Origin: Rugamonas apoptosis
GTDB taxonomy: Bacteria; Pseudomonadota; Gammaproteobacteria; Burkholderiales; Burkholderiaceae_D
Length of the DNA: 64,000 nucleotides
Direction of reading: 5' to 3'
Assembly: GCF_014042355.1 (NCBI RefSeq)
Contig: NZ_JACEZU010000005.1
Span: 186,001-250,000 of the forward strand
Under the pieces are notes generated by a model, which was not told where the DNA came from, made no database searches, and worked only from the letters and a program-made list of their open reading frames with translations. Position numbers and translations under genes: made by a program. How positions within the stretch are numbered: the first letter of the stretch is position 1; every line of letters starts with the position of its first letter. Of this stretch, positions 11,287-19,643 are shown one piece after another.

Positions 11287-12030
11287 TTACAGCGTCAGCC
11301 CGCCCGCCACTTCCAGCGTGGCGCCGTTGACGTAGCTGGCTTCGTCCGACAACAGGAACACGACAGCCGATGCGATTTCGGACGGCTGGCCCATGCGGCG
11401 CTGCGGGATCATGTTGAGCATCTCCTCGACCACCGGCGCCGGAATGTCCTTGACGATGTGGGTGTTGACGAAACCGGGGCACACGGCGTTGCAACGCACG
11501 CCCTTGCGGCCCAGTTCACGGGTCCAGGTCTTGGTCATGGCCAGCACCCCGGCCTTGGCTGCCGCGTAGTTGGTCTGCCCGAAGTTACCCGACAAACCCA
11601 CGATGGACGAAATGTTGACGATGGCGCCGGCCGTGGCCAGCAGCGCGTCCACATTGGCGCTGGCGCAGTTGAACACGCCCTTGAGGTTGATGTCGATCAC
11701 GCGGTCCCACTGGGCCTCGCTCATCTTGGTCAACTGGGCATCGGCCACCACGCCGGCGTTGTTGACCAGGCCATTGACGCGGCCAAAGTGCTCGCGCGTG
11801 GCCTTGGCGGCCGCCTGCACGCTGGCCAGGTCGGATACATCCACCGCGTAGCCCGCCACTTCCACGCCCGGCACCGTGGCACGCACATGGTCCACGGCCG
11901 CCTCGATGGCGTCGGCGCGGTTATCCCAGATCGCCACGGTGGCGCCGGCCACGGCGCAACGCTCGGCGATGGCCAGGCCGATACCCTGGGCGCCGCCCGT
12001 CACGATGATTACCTTGTCAGTCAAATTCAT
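11287..12030 (-). CDS. SDR-family 3-oxoacyl/acetoacetyl-CoA (or ACP) reductase, FabG/PhaB-like
   Basis: This 247-aa classical short-chain dehydrogenase has the nucleotide motif TGGAQGIGLAIA at the N-terminus, NNAG in the middle, and the catalytic Ser...Tyr-x-x-x-Lys (NISS...YAAAK). The family reduces 3-oxoacyl thioesters with NAD(P)H. A GAGGAA ribosome site precedes the ATG at 12030. It lies downstream of a thiolase gene on the same strand, which suggests acyl-CoA metabolism such as beta-oxidation or polyhydroxyalkanoate supply. A strong hairpin terminator separates the two, so it probably has its own promoter. The exact substrate cannot be told from sequence. Confidence 0.88.
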   Translation of the reverse strand: MNLTDKVIIVTGGAQGIGLAIAERCAVAGATVAIWDNRADAIEAAVDHVRATVPGVEVAGYAVDVSDLASVQAAAKATREHFGRVNGLVNNAGVVADAQLTKMSEAQWDRVIDINLKGVFNCASANVDALLATAGAIVNISSIVGLSGNFGQTNYAAAKAGVLAMTKTWTRELGRKGVRCNAVCPGFVNTHIVKDIPAPVVEEMLNMIPQRRMGQPSEIASAVVFLLSDEASYVNGATLEVAGGLTL

Positions 12031-12113
12031 GCAGCATTTCCTCGAGTTGGTTGAACGTCGCCCTAGTGGACCAGCCGGGCCTGCGGGGCAGTATAGCCGA
12101 CCCCACGAGCCAC

Positions 12114-12174
12114 GGAAATAAAACGGCGCCGCGGCAGATGCCGCCTTGGGGGGCGGACATCCGGCGCGGCGCCG
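12114..12174 (-). terminator. Rho-independent terminator after the thiolase gene
   Basis: The 10-bp arms CGGCGCCGCG (12124-12133) and CGCGGCGCCG (12165-12174) pair perfectly. A smaller nested GC stem lies inside. On the minus strand the hairpin is followed by TTTTATTT. It should end thiolase transcripts before the SDR gene. Confidence 0.8.
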
Positions 12175-12210
12175 GCCAGACGCTAACGGACTAAGCGCGA
12201 ACGACCAGGA

Positions 12211-13392
12211 TCAGCAGCGCTCGAACACCACGGCGATACCCTGGCCGCCGCCGATGCACATCGTCACCAGCGCGTAACGGCCGTTGGTGCGTTGCAGTTC
12301 GTAGATCGCCTTGGTGGCGATGAAGGCGCCCGAGCAACCCACCGGGTGGCCCAGCGCGATCGCGCCGCCGTTCGGGTTGGTCTTGGCCGGATCCAGTTCC
12401 AGCACCTTGGTGACGGCCAGCGCCTGGGCGGCGAACGCTTCGTTCGATTCGATCACGTCCATCTGGTCCATCTTCAGGCCGGCCTTGGCCAGGGCCTTGC
12501 GGCTGGCCGGAATCGGGCCTTCACCCATCACATCGTTCGGCACGCCGGCGACGGCGTAGCTGACGATGCGGGCGATCGGGGTCTGGCCGCGCTGGGCCGC
12601 CAGGGCGGCGTCGGCCAGCACCATGAAGGCGGCGCCGTCGTTGATGCCCGATGCGTTACCGGCGGTGACCGTTCCGTCCTTCTTGAAGGCCGGTTTCATC
12701 TTGGCCAGCGATTCCAGCGTGGTATTTGGCTTCAGGTGCTCATCGGCGTCGAACACCACTTCGCCCTTGCGGGTCTGGCGCACGATCGGCACGATCTGCG
12801 ACTGGAAGCGGCCTTCGGCCTGGGCCAGCGCAGCGCGGCGCTGCGATTCCAGCGAAAACGCGTCCTGCTGTTCGCGGGTGATGCCGTATTTGGCGGCCAG
12901 GTTTTCAGCCGTGATGCCCATGTGGCCCACGCCGAACGGGTCGGTCAGGATGGAGGTCATCATGTCGATGGCCTTGGTGTCGCCCATGCGCGCGCCCGAG
13001 CGCAGCGCCGGCAGCATGTAGCCACCGCGCGACATCACTTCCACGCCGCCGCCGATGCCGTATTCGAAATCGCCCAGCATCACGCCTTGGGCGGCCGTCA
13101 CGATCGCTTGCAGGCCGGACGAGCACAGGCGGCTCACTTGCATGGCGATGGAATCCATCGGCATACCGGCTTGCACGGAAGCGACGCGCGACACGTAGCC
13201 GTAGCGGCCATCGGTCGGAATGCAGGTGCCAACCACGGCGTTGCCGATGGCCGAAGCATCGACGCCGGAGCGGGCGATGGTTTCCTTCATCACGATACCC
13301 GCCAATTCGGCCGGTTCCATCTCCGACAGCGAACCACCGAAGGCGCCAATGGGGGAACGAGCGGCGCTCAGTACAACTACTTCTTTAGTCAT
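12211..13392 (-). CDS. Acetyl-CoA C-acyltransferase (thiolase)
   Basis: This 393-aa protein has full thiolase length. It carries the nucleophilic Cys in SRLCSSGLQ (about residue 89), the NEAFAAQALAV motif, the catalytic His in GHPVGCSGA, and the second Cys in CIGGGQG. It condenses or cleaves acyl-CoA and acetyl-CoA. Overall it resembles the BktB/PhaA group of Burkholderiales, but chain-length preference cannot be read from sequence. AAGGAA precedes the ATG. The upstream region holds an unusual 11-bp tandem repeat (13463-13506) that may control expression. Confidence 0.92.
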   Translation of the reverse strand: MTKEVVVLSAARSPIGAFGGSLSEMEPAELAGIVMKETIARSGVDASAIGNAVVGTCIPTDGRYGYVSRVASVQAGMPMDSIAMQVSRLCSSGLQAIVTAAQGVMLGDFEYGIGGGVEVMSRGGYMLPALRSGARMGDTKAIDMMTSILTDPFGVGHMGITAENLAAKYGITREQQDAFSLESQRRAALAQAEGRFQSQIVPIVRQTRKGEVVFDADEHLKPNTTLESLAKMKPAFKKDGTVTAGNASGINDGAAFMVLADAALAAQRGQTPIARIVSYAVAGVPNDVMGEGPIPASRKALAKAGLKMDQMDVIESNEAFAAQALAVTKVLELDPAKTNPNGGAIALGHPVGCSGAFIATKAIYELQRTNGRYALVTMCIGGGQGIAVVFERC

Positions 13393-13742
13393 GATAATTC
13401 CTTAAAAGCGGGTGATCGAAGGGCTGGTGCATGCCGGCGCACTTGCGCCGCAGCGACACAATGCGGACATAACGCAGGCATAAAGCGGACATAAAGCGGA
13501 CATATTATGCCGCAGTGCGTCAATTCCGACAGGAAGTCTGGGGCTTTCGCGGCCCGATGTCAATTTCGCACACCCGGTTCCGGCCATCTGAGCGCGCTTC
13601 CCCCGCCCTTTGTTGCGAAAATCCCCTCAATGGTAGCCGCTCCCACCTCGGGGCTGCCCATCCATTTCATGACGATCGCTTCGCATTTCATGACAGCAAA
13701 ACAATCATTCGCGGTGAACTATGCTGCACTGCGTGCCGCCCT
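13393..13742. promoter_or_regulatory. Upstream region of the thiolase gene
   Basis: This 350-bp stretch without a convincing gene lies between the thiolase start and the stop of the CoA-transferase gene. It contains the 11-bp tandem repeats at 13463-13506. The small frames inside it show no RBS or homology and are treated as chance. Confidence 0.5.
13463..13506. repeat. 11-bp tandem repeat, four copies, upstream of thiolase
   Basis: The unit GCGGACATA plus two bases starts at 13463, 13485 and 13496, with a diverged copy (GCAGGCATA) at 13474. The period is thus exactly 11 bp, about one helical turn, and a weaker fifth copy may lie at 13452. The array sits about 70-115 bp before the thiolase ATG. 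Same-face spacing is what cooperative binding of a regulator would need, though slippage could also produce it. Confidence 0.8.
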
Positions 13743-14876
13743 TCAGTCGCGCGGCGCCAGCAAATTGGCGATATCGGCCTCGCTGCAACCGGCTTCGCGC
13801 AGGATGGCGGCGCCATGCTCGCCGCGCCGGGGCACGGCGCCCGGCATATGCGGGGCCGCCAGGAACCGGGGCGCGGGCGCGGCCTGCAGCACACCATCGC
13901 GTTCGCTGTAGATGGCGCGCGCCGCCATGTGGGGATGGGCCTGGGCCTCGACCGGCGACAACACGGGCGCGTAGCAGGCGTCGCTGCCTTCCAGCAGCTT
14001 GGTCCAGTGCTGACGCGGCTGGGACAGGAACAGCGCCGTCAATTTCAGGCGCAGCGAAGGCCAGCAGCGCTTATCGTAGGGACGGCCGAATTCGGGATCG
14101 CCGCTCAGGCCCAGCTTCTCCAGCAGCAGCCCGTAGAACTGCGGTTCCAGCGCGCCGATGGTCACGCTCAGGCCATCCTGGCACACATAGGAACCATACC
14201 AGTGCGGGCCGTCGAGCAAGCCTTCGCCGCGCCGCATCGGCATCATGCCGGCCGCGTGCAGCGACAACAGGAGGTTCATCATATTGGCGCTGCCGTCCAC
14301 GATGGCCGCGTCCACCACCTGGCCCGCCCCGCCATTGCGCACGCCCAGCACACCGGCCAGCACGCCCATGGCCAGGTACAAGGCGCCACCGCCGATATCG
14401 CCCACCAGCGTGGGCGGCGCCACCGGCGCTTCATTCGGCCTGCCGCTATACCAGAGCGCGCCGGACAGGCCGATGTAGTTGATGTCATGGCCGGCGGCCT
14501 TGGCCAGCGGGCCGTCCTGGCCCCAGCCCGTCATGCGGCCATAGATGAGTTTGGGGTTGCGGGCCAGGCAGGCGTCCGGTCCCAGGCCCAGGCGCTCCAT
14601 CACGCCGGGGCGCATGCCTTCGATCAGCGCATCGGCCCCTTCGATCAACTTGAGCAGCGTGGAAATGGCCTGCGGGTCTTTCAAGTCCAGCGCCAGCGAG
14701 CGTTTGCCGCGGTTGGTGATGTTCTTGTCGCCCAAATCGAGCGGATCGCCGGACTTGCCGGCCGCCCGCTCAACCAGGATCACGTCCGCGCCCATGTCGG
14801 CCAGCAGCATGCCGCAGAATGGCGCCGGCCCGATGCCTGCGATTTCGATGATACGTATGCCCGACAGTATGCCCAT
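13743..14876 (-). CDS. CaiB/BaiF family III CoA-transferase, alpha-methylacyl-CoA racemase-like
   Basis: Starting at the ATG at 14876 (MGILSGIRIIEIAG) gives 377 aa and matches the usual family N-terminus. The longer frame to 14975 adds 33 unrelated residues. Family hallmarks include GIGPAPFCGMLLADMGADVI near the start, KRSLALDLKDP, and the region around GDIGGGALY, whose Asp is the likely active-site residue. Members epimerise 2-methylacyl-CoAs or move CoA between acids. The His in GHDINYIG fits the racemase subgroup. It runs in the same direction as the thiolase and SDR genes and may serve branched-chain acyl-CoA breakdown. Confidence 0.87.
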   Translation of the reverse strand: MGILSGIRIIEIAGIGPAPFCGMLLADMGADVILVERAAGKSGDPLDLGDKNITNRGKRSLALDLKDPQAISTLLKLIEGADALIEGMRPGVMERLGLGPDACLARNPKLIYGRMTGWGQDGPLAKAAGHDINYIGLSGALWYSGRPNEAPVAPPTLVGDIGGGALYLAMGVLAGVLGVRNGGAGQVVDAAIVDGSANMMNLLLSLHAAGMMPMRRGEGLLDGPHWYGSYVCQDGLSVTIGALEPQFYGLLLEKLGLSGDPEFGRPYDKRCWPSLRLKLTALFLSQPRQHWTKLLEGSDACYAPVLSPVEAQAHPHMAARAIYSERDGVLQAAPAPRFLAAPHMPGAVPRRGEHGAAILREAGCSEADIANLLAPRD

Positions 14877-14992
14877 GCGATGTGTCCCCGATTGGTGTGG
14901 TTGGCTGATGCTACCAGTGTAACCGGGCGCGGAAACACATACATCGTCGCATGCGACGAATCCGGCGCGGAACACGCCTACCTAACGGAAAA

Positions 14993-15027
14993 TGAAAAAC
15001 GGCGGAGCGCCCAGGCGCCCCGCCGTT
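14993..15027 (-). terminator. Hairpin terminator after the glycine-zipper gene
   Basis: AACGGCGGAGCGCC (14998-15011) pairs with GGCGCCCCGCCGTT (15014-15027) with one mismatch. On the minus strand it is followed by a T-rich run (TTTTTCATTTTC). Confidence 0.7.
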
Positions 15028-15066
15028 CTATCGCACGCTATTTCGTACTGGCTCGTACTGGCGCGA

Positions 15067-15651
15067 TCAGTTGCGCACGATGCTGTGGCCAGAGTTCTTC
15101 ACCTTGTCGCCAGCGACCATGCCAGGATCCTTGTCGAAGGTGAACTTGGCCTGGTGGCCGTTCTCGTACTGCACCGCCACGGTCCACACTTTTTTGGCCG
15201 TCATTTTCTCTTCGACCTTGTTGCCCGCGTAGGCGCCGCCCGCCGCGCCGGCCACGGTGGCCACATCGCGGCCCGTGCCGCCGCCCACCTGGTGGCCCAG
15301 CAGCGCGCCGGCCACGCCGCCGGCGACCATGCCCAATGCGCCGCCCTTGCCCGCCTGCTCCGTCACGTGGACCGAGGTGACCTTGCCGCAGGTCGCGCAC
15401 ACGGCATGGCCGTTGGCTGGCGAAGTCGCCTTGGCGCTCTCCATCGCCTTGGTGAAGACGGTCTTGGCGTCGCGCAGGCATTGCATGCGCAGCGAAGCTT
15501 CGCGCTCGTCGGCGCACATCTTTTTGTCGCTGTCATAGCGGGCCGCCGCGTCCTGGGCGCCCTGGCTGGCAGGTTGAGCGGCCGCCGAAGCGTGCGAGGA
15601 GATGAAGCCGGTGGCCAGCATGGCTGCCAGCAGGATGGTGTGCTTGTTCAT
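15067..15651 (-). CDS. Exported glycine-zipper (2TM) protein, function unknown
   Basis: This 194-aa protein has a clear signal peptide (MNKHTILLAAMLATGF, cleavage near ASA-AAQ). A region with several cysteines (CADE, MQCL, CATCG) follows. A glycine-zipper segment of alternating Gly/Ala (GGALGMVAGGVAGALLG and GAAGGAYAGNKVEEKM) resembles the 17-kDa outer-membrane antigen/2TM family. Such proteins usually sit in the envelope and often respond to envelope stress, but no activity is established. It has its own terminator and is separated from the upstream OmpA gene by a GC-rich hairpin. Confidence 0.75.
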   Translation of the reverse strand: MNKHTILLAAMLATGFISSHASAAAQPASQGAQDAAARYDSDKKMCADEREASLRMQCLRDAKTVFTKAMESAKATSPANGHAVCATCGKVTSVHVTEQAGKGGALGMVAGGVAGALLGHQVGGGTGRDVATVAGAAGGAYAGNKVEEKMTAKKVWTVAVQYENGHQAKFTFDKDPGMVAGDKVKNSGHSIVRN

Positions 15652-15681
15652 GGTGTGCTCCTGATTTGGTAGTGTGATACC

Positions 15682-15717
15682 GGCCCGCGCGCGCCGTCAT
15701 CTGGCGCGGCGCGGGCC
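15682..15717 (-). terminator. GC-rich hairpin between the OmpA gene and the glycine-zipper gene
   Basis: GGCCCGCGCGCGCC (15682-15695) pairs with GGCGCGGCGCGGGCC (15703-15717), allowing one bulge. There is no clear T-run, so it may be an attenuator, an mRNA-stabilising 3' end or an imperfect terminator. Confidence 0.55.
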
Positions 15718-15724
15718 GTCGGAC

Positions 15725-16777
15725 TTAGTTGACGCGGCGTTCCACGGTGATCTGTTCGATCTCCACGCGACGGTTCGGCTCCAGGCACTTGATCAGCTCA
15801 GCGCGCTTTTGCTTTTTGTTGTCGCATTTTGCCACAGGCTGCTCTTCACCTTTGCCGGCCGTGTTGATACGGCCAGCGGCGACACCCTTGCCCACCAGGT
15901 AAGCCTTGACGGCTTCGGCGCGGCGCAGCGACAGCGCGTGATTGGACTTGCTGTTGCCCAGGCGGTCGGCATAACCGGTCACCACCACATGTTCGACGCT
16001 GGTGTTGTCGTTGAGGAACTTGGCCATCTCGTCCAGCTTGGGCTGGCCGGCGTGCAGCTTGTCGCTGCCGAAATCAAACAGTTCGGTGGCCGACATCGTC
16101 ACTTTCTCAAAGCGGGCAGGCGCTGGTGGCGGCGGAGCGACTGGCGCTGGTGGCGGCGGCGCCACTTCCACGACAGGCTGCGGGGTCACCACGGGCGCCA
16201 CTGGCACGGGGCGGGCGGCAGGCTTGTCGAACGCATAGTTCAGGCCCACGGTCAGGTAGTAATTGTTCGATTTGCTGGTGCCGAACTCGTTGCCACGGAT
16301 GAAGCCGTGCACATCGCGCAGGTCGGCCTGCATCGACCACTGGTCATTCAGCGATGCCTGGAAACCGAGGCCGGCGCTCACGAACGGCGAGTTCTTCGAC
16401 AGTTGGCCCAGCGTGTTCAGGTTGGCCTTGTCATGCTCCAGGCCGGCACCCACCAGCAGGAATGGACGGAAGGCGGAACGGGAGAACAGGTACAGGCCAT
16501 CCACGCCGAAGGTGTTTTGCTGGTAGCGCTCGCCGTTGTCGCGGGAACGGGCGTAGGTGGTGCCCATCTGCACGTCCCAGTTGTCGCTCACCGCCTTGCC
16601 GAATTTCAAGCCGGCGCCGAAGCCGTGCTTGTCCACGCCGAAGTCGCCATCGGGCTTGATCGCGTTGACGCTGGGCTGGATGTACCAGGAGGGATTGATC
16701 GCTTCGTCCGCGGCGACGGCGGAGAAGGAGGCGCACAGGGCGAGGGCCGCCAGGGCGATTTTCTTGGATTTCATCAT
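15725..16777 (-). CDS. OmpA-family outer membrane protein (beta-barrel plus peptidoglycan-binding domain)
   Basis: The start at 16777 (MMKSKKIALAALALC) has GGGA just upstream and gives 350 aa. The ATG at 16789 lacks a ribosome site. A signal peptide ends near AVAADEA. The N-terminal half is a predicted eight-stranded barrel with alternating aromatic residues. A Pro-rich hinge (about residues 205-235) leads to the OmpA C-terminal domain, with VTGYADRLGNSKSNHALSLR and EPNRRVEI typical of peptidoglycan binding. Such proteins tie the outer membrane to the wall and are usually abundant. The 386-bp upstream region is shared with a divergent sensor gene. Confidence 0.92.
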   Translation of the reverse strand: MMKSKKIALAALALCASFSAVAADEAINPSWYIQPSVNAIKPDGDFGVDKHGFGAGLKFGKAVSDNWDVQMGTTYARSRDNGERYQQNTFGVDGLYLFSRSAFRPFLLVGAGLEHDKANLNTLGQLSKNSPFVSAGLGFQASLNDQWSMQADLRDVHGFIRGNEFGTSKSNNYYLTVGLNYAFDKPAARPVPVAPVVTPQPVVEVAPPPPAPVAPPPPAPARFEKVTMSATELFDFGSDKLHAGQPKLDEMAKFLNDNTSVEHVVVTGYADRLGNSKSNHALSLRRAEAVKAYLVGKGVAAGRINTAGKGEEQPVAKCDNKKQKRAELIKCLEPNRRVEIEQITVERRVN

Positions 16778-17163
16778 ATCGTTTCCCATTCTTAAATTTT
16801 ATGGTTGTTCGTAAGGCCCATTCCGCAGTGGCGGCAGCGAGTGTGTTTGCCGCCATTGCGATCTGGTTATTGGCTAAACGAAACCCGCGCACTATTGGTG
16901 GACTGGAAATTTGTGCAAAGATGTAAGAAATTGTATATTTGGTCAGTCGATGACACCATCGGGTTTGTGAGAAGTAAGGACTGCGTAGGTTCTGTTCGAA
17001 CGCCATCACTGGCATGAATGAAGTGTGTTGGACAGCAACCACGGTATGTACCCTTCCCGTCCGTGTACAGGAAATTTCTGTCAGCCGATTGATCTGCGGG
17101 TTGTACGTGAGGTGAAAATTCACAATACTGTACAAATTCTGTCCCCCGTTTTCGAGTGGCAAC
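16778..17163. promoter_or_regulatory. Divergent intergenic region, OmpA gene and PAS-GGDEF-EAL gene
   Basis: This 386-bp stretch is less GC-rich than the genes around it and must carry promoters in both directions. I see no convincing ORF, RNA gene or strong repeat here. Confidence 0.4.
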
Positions 17164-19425
17164 ATGAACAATCCGGTCCACACAGGCAGTGAACCAGCAC
17201 CCGCCGACAAGGATGGTGAGCGCACTGGCACTTCGGCACGCCATCGGCGGCGCGGCGGCGCCGGCACCGGCGGCGCCAACGAAACGACGGCGTTGCTGCA
17301 CCTGCTAAGCAGGCTTGAGGTCCACCAGGAAGAATTGCAGGCACAAAACGAGGAGTTGCTCCGCGCCTATCGTGAGGTGGAGCACATCAAGGAACGCTAC
17401 GCCGACTTCTACCATTGTTCGCCATCCGGTTTCGTCAGCCTCGACCGCGACGGCAAGATCATCCAGATTAACGCCACCAGCGTGCAACTGCTCGACCGCG
17501 CGGCCGACAGTCCGGTCGGCACCCGCTTCGACACGTTCCTGATCCTGGCCGACCGCGCCGCGTTCCGCGCCATGCTGGCCAAGGTGTACGCCACCGGCGC
17601 CAAGCAGCACTGTGAAGTCAGGTTGAGCCAGGCTGGCCACCTGCCGCGCACGGTGCAGATCGACGCCATGCTGGCGCCAGATGGCATCGAATGCCGCGCC
17701 GTCATCGTCGACGTCACGGAACAGAAATCGGCCGCGGCCCGGCTGCAACTGGACGCCAGCGTTTTTGCCTACGCCAGCGAAGGCATCATGATCACGGACG
17801 CGGACGGCGTCCTGATCGACGTGAACAACGCCTTTTCCAGCATCACCGGCTACAGCCGCGCCGAAGCGCTGGGCCACAGTCCCTGTTTTCTCCAGTCCGG
17901 GCACGCTGAAACGGTCAGCTACGACGCCGTGTGGCGGGCCGTCGCCGAACATGCCCACTGGTCAGGCGAATTATGGTGCCGGCGCAAGGACGGTTCCGAA
18001 TTCGTGGCCATGCTGGGCATCAGCGCCGTGCGCGACAATGCCAACCGGCCCGTCAACTATGTCGCCATCTTCACTGACATCACCCAGTTGAAGCAGAACC
18101 AGCACGCCCTGGAACATATTGCCCATTTCGATGCCCTGACCGGCCTGCCCAACCGGGTCCTGCTGCTGGACCGGCTGCAGCAGGCGCTGGCCCAGAGCCA
18201 GCGCCAGCAACGCGCGCTGGCCGTCGTGTTTCTCGACCTGGACGGCTTCAAGGCCGTCAACGACCAGCACGGCCACGGCGTGGGCGACGCCTTGCTGATC
18301 GCCTGTGCCGCGCGCATGAAGGCGGCACTGCGCGACGAAGACACCATCGCCCGCCTGGGCGGCGACGAGTTCGTGGCCCTGCTGGTGGACCTGGAACACC
18401 ACCACGAGTTCGAGTCGATGGTCAGCCGCCTGCTGCACGCGGTATCGTCGCCCATCCGCCTGGACGAGCTGACCTTGCAGGTGACGGCCAGCATCGGCGT
18501 CACGCTCTACCCCGCCGATCCGGCCGCCCCGGACCAGTTGCTGCGCCACGCTGACCAGGCCATGTACCAGGCCAAGCTGGCCGGCAAGAACCGCTACCAC
18601 CTGTTCGACGTGGAGCATGACGAAGCGCTCAAGAGCCAGTTCGAATACCTGCAGGAAGTGCGCCTGGCCGTGGCGGAAAAGCAGTTCCAGCTTTACTACC
18701 AGCCCAAGGTCAACCTGCGCACGGGCGTGGTGGTGGGCGCCGAGGCGCTGCTGCGCTGGCAACACCCCCGGCGCGGCCTGCTGGAACCGGCCCAGTTCAT
18801 CACCATGATCGACGATCAGCGCATCGGCGTGGAGCTGGGCCATTGGGTCATCGACACCGCCTTGCAGCAGGCGGCGGCCTGGCAGCAGGCCGGACTGAAT
18901 ATTCCGGTCAGCGTCAACGTGTGTGCGCACCTGCTGCAACAGAGCGACTTCGTGTCCTATCTGGCCGACCGGCTGGCCAGCTATCCGCGCCTGAAGCCGA
19001 ACTCGCTGGAGCTGGAAATCCTGGAGTCGAGCGCGGTCGAAGACTTGTTCAAGGTGTCGGAAGTGATCCACGCCTGCCACCGCATCGGTATCGATTGCGC
19101 CCTCGACGACTTTGGCACCGGCTATTCCTCGCTGGCCTACCTGCGCCACCTGCCGGTCAAGACATTGAAGATAGACCGCAGCTTCGTGCGCACCATGCAC
19201 AACGATCCGGGTGACCTCGACATCGTCAAGGGCATCCTCGGCCTGGCCGCCGTGTTCCACCGGCAAGTCATCGCGGAAGGGGTGGAAACCGGGGCGGTGG
19301 CGGCCCTGCTGCAACATCTGGGCTGCGACCTGGCCCAAGGCTTCGCCATCGCCCCGCCCATGACCGCGCCCCTGATGGCGCAGTGGGTGGCCCAGCGCCG
19401 CGCCACGACCACCTGGCCGTATTGA
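17164..19425 (+). CDS. PAS-PAS-GGDEF-EAL cyclic-di-GMP signalling protein
   Basis: This 753-aa protein shows no obvious membrane helix. After a basic, disordered N-terminus and a short coiled coil (about residues 45-75) come two PAS domains (about 80-180 and 195-310). A GGDEF domain (about 320-480) follows with an intact LGGDEF motif, then an EAL domain (about 495-745) with intact EALLRW, the ALDDFGTG acidic pair, LKIDRSF and AEGVET. Both the synthesis and the breakdown of cyclic-di-GMP are therefore chemically possible. The PAS domains presumably sense a small ligand or redox state. It lies divergent from an OmpA gene and upstream of the nirK operon, with about 220 bp between. Confidence 0.93.
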   Translation: MNNPVHTGSEPAPADKDGERTGTSARHRRRGGAGTGGANETTALLHLLSRLEVHQEELQAQNEELLRAYREVEHIKERYADFYHCSPSGFVSLDRDGKIIQINATSVQLLDRAADSPVGTRFDTFLILADRAAFRAMLAKVYATGAKQHCEVRLSQAGHLPRTVQIDAMLAPDGIECRAVIVDVTEQKSAAARLQLDASVFAYASEGIMITDADGVLIDVNNAFSSITGYSRAEALGHSPCFLQSGHAETVSYDAVWRAVAEHAHWSGELWCRRKDGSEFVAMLGISAVRDNANRPVNYVAIFTDITQLKQNQHALEHIAHFDALTGLPNRVLLLDRLQQALAQSQRQQRALAVVFLDLDGFKAVNDQHGHGVGDALLIACAARMKAALRDEDTIARLGGDEFVALLVDLEHHHEFESMVSRLLHAVSSPIRLDELTLQVTASIGVTLYPADPAAPDQLLRHADQAMYQAKLAGKNRYHLFDVEHDEALKSQFEYLQEVRLAVAEKQFQLYYQPKVNLRTGVVVGAEALLRWQHPRRGLLEPAQFITMIDDQRIGVELGHWVIDTALQQAAAWQQAGLNIPVSVNVCAHLLQQSDFVSYLADRLASYPRLKPNSLELEILESSAVEDLFKVSEVIHACHRIGIDCALDDFGTGYSSLAYLRHLPVKTLKIDRSFVRTMHNDPGDLDIVKGILGLAAVFHRQVIAEGVETGAVAALLQHLGCDLAQGFAIAPPMTAPLMAQWVAQRRATTTWPY

Positions 19426-19480
19426 CCAGGGCCAAGCCGTCGCCCCTCTCGCCGCTTCCCTCTCCGCCCTTTCAATCTGC

Positions 19481-19497
19481 CCCAAATTTGATTTGGG
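19481..19497. promoter_or_regulatory. Inverted repeat overlapping the FNR-type box
   Basis: CCCAAAT-TTG-ATTTGGG is a perfect 7-bp inverted repeat with a 3-bp spacer. It overlaps the left half of the FNR-type site upstream of nirK. It may be a second regulator's operator or part of the same one. Confidence 0.5.
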
Positions 19498-19501
19498 TCA
19501 A
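19488..19501 (+). promoter_or_regulatory. FNR/DNR-type binding site of the nirK promoter
   Basis: TTGATTTGGGTCAA matches the TTGAT-N4-ATCAA consensus in 9 of 10 positions. A -10-like TATACC lies at 19524-19529. A start site near 19536 would put the box centre at about -41.5, the classic class II activator position. Oxygen- or nitric-oxide-responsive CRP/FNR regulators typically drive nitrite reductase genes through such sites. Confidence 0.75.
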
Positions 19502-19643
19502 TTTTTTTATAATTCGGCTACGGTATACCTGTCGTGGTCTTTGCGCCGCATCAAGACCAATGTTGTAGAAATGTTATTTTAAGGCTTTCACACAACACCG
19601 GCGCCGCCAGGCCGGCACTATAAGAGAAAAAAGGGGTCCCAAC

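Noticed and set aside
13507..13911. Plus-strand frame of 134 aa upstream of the CoA-transferase stop
   Set aside because: No ribosome site; its second half is antisense to the CoA-transferase gene and no homology is recognisable.
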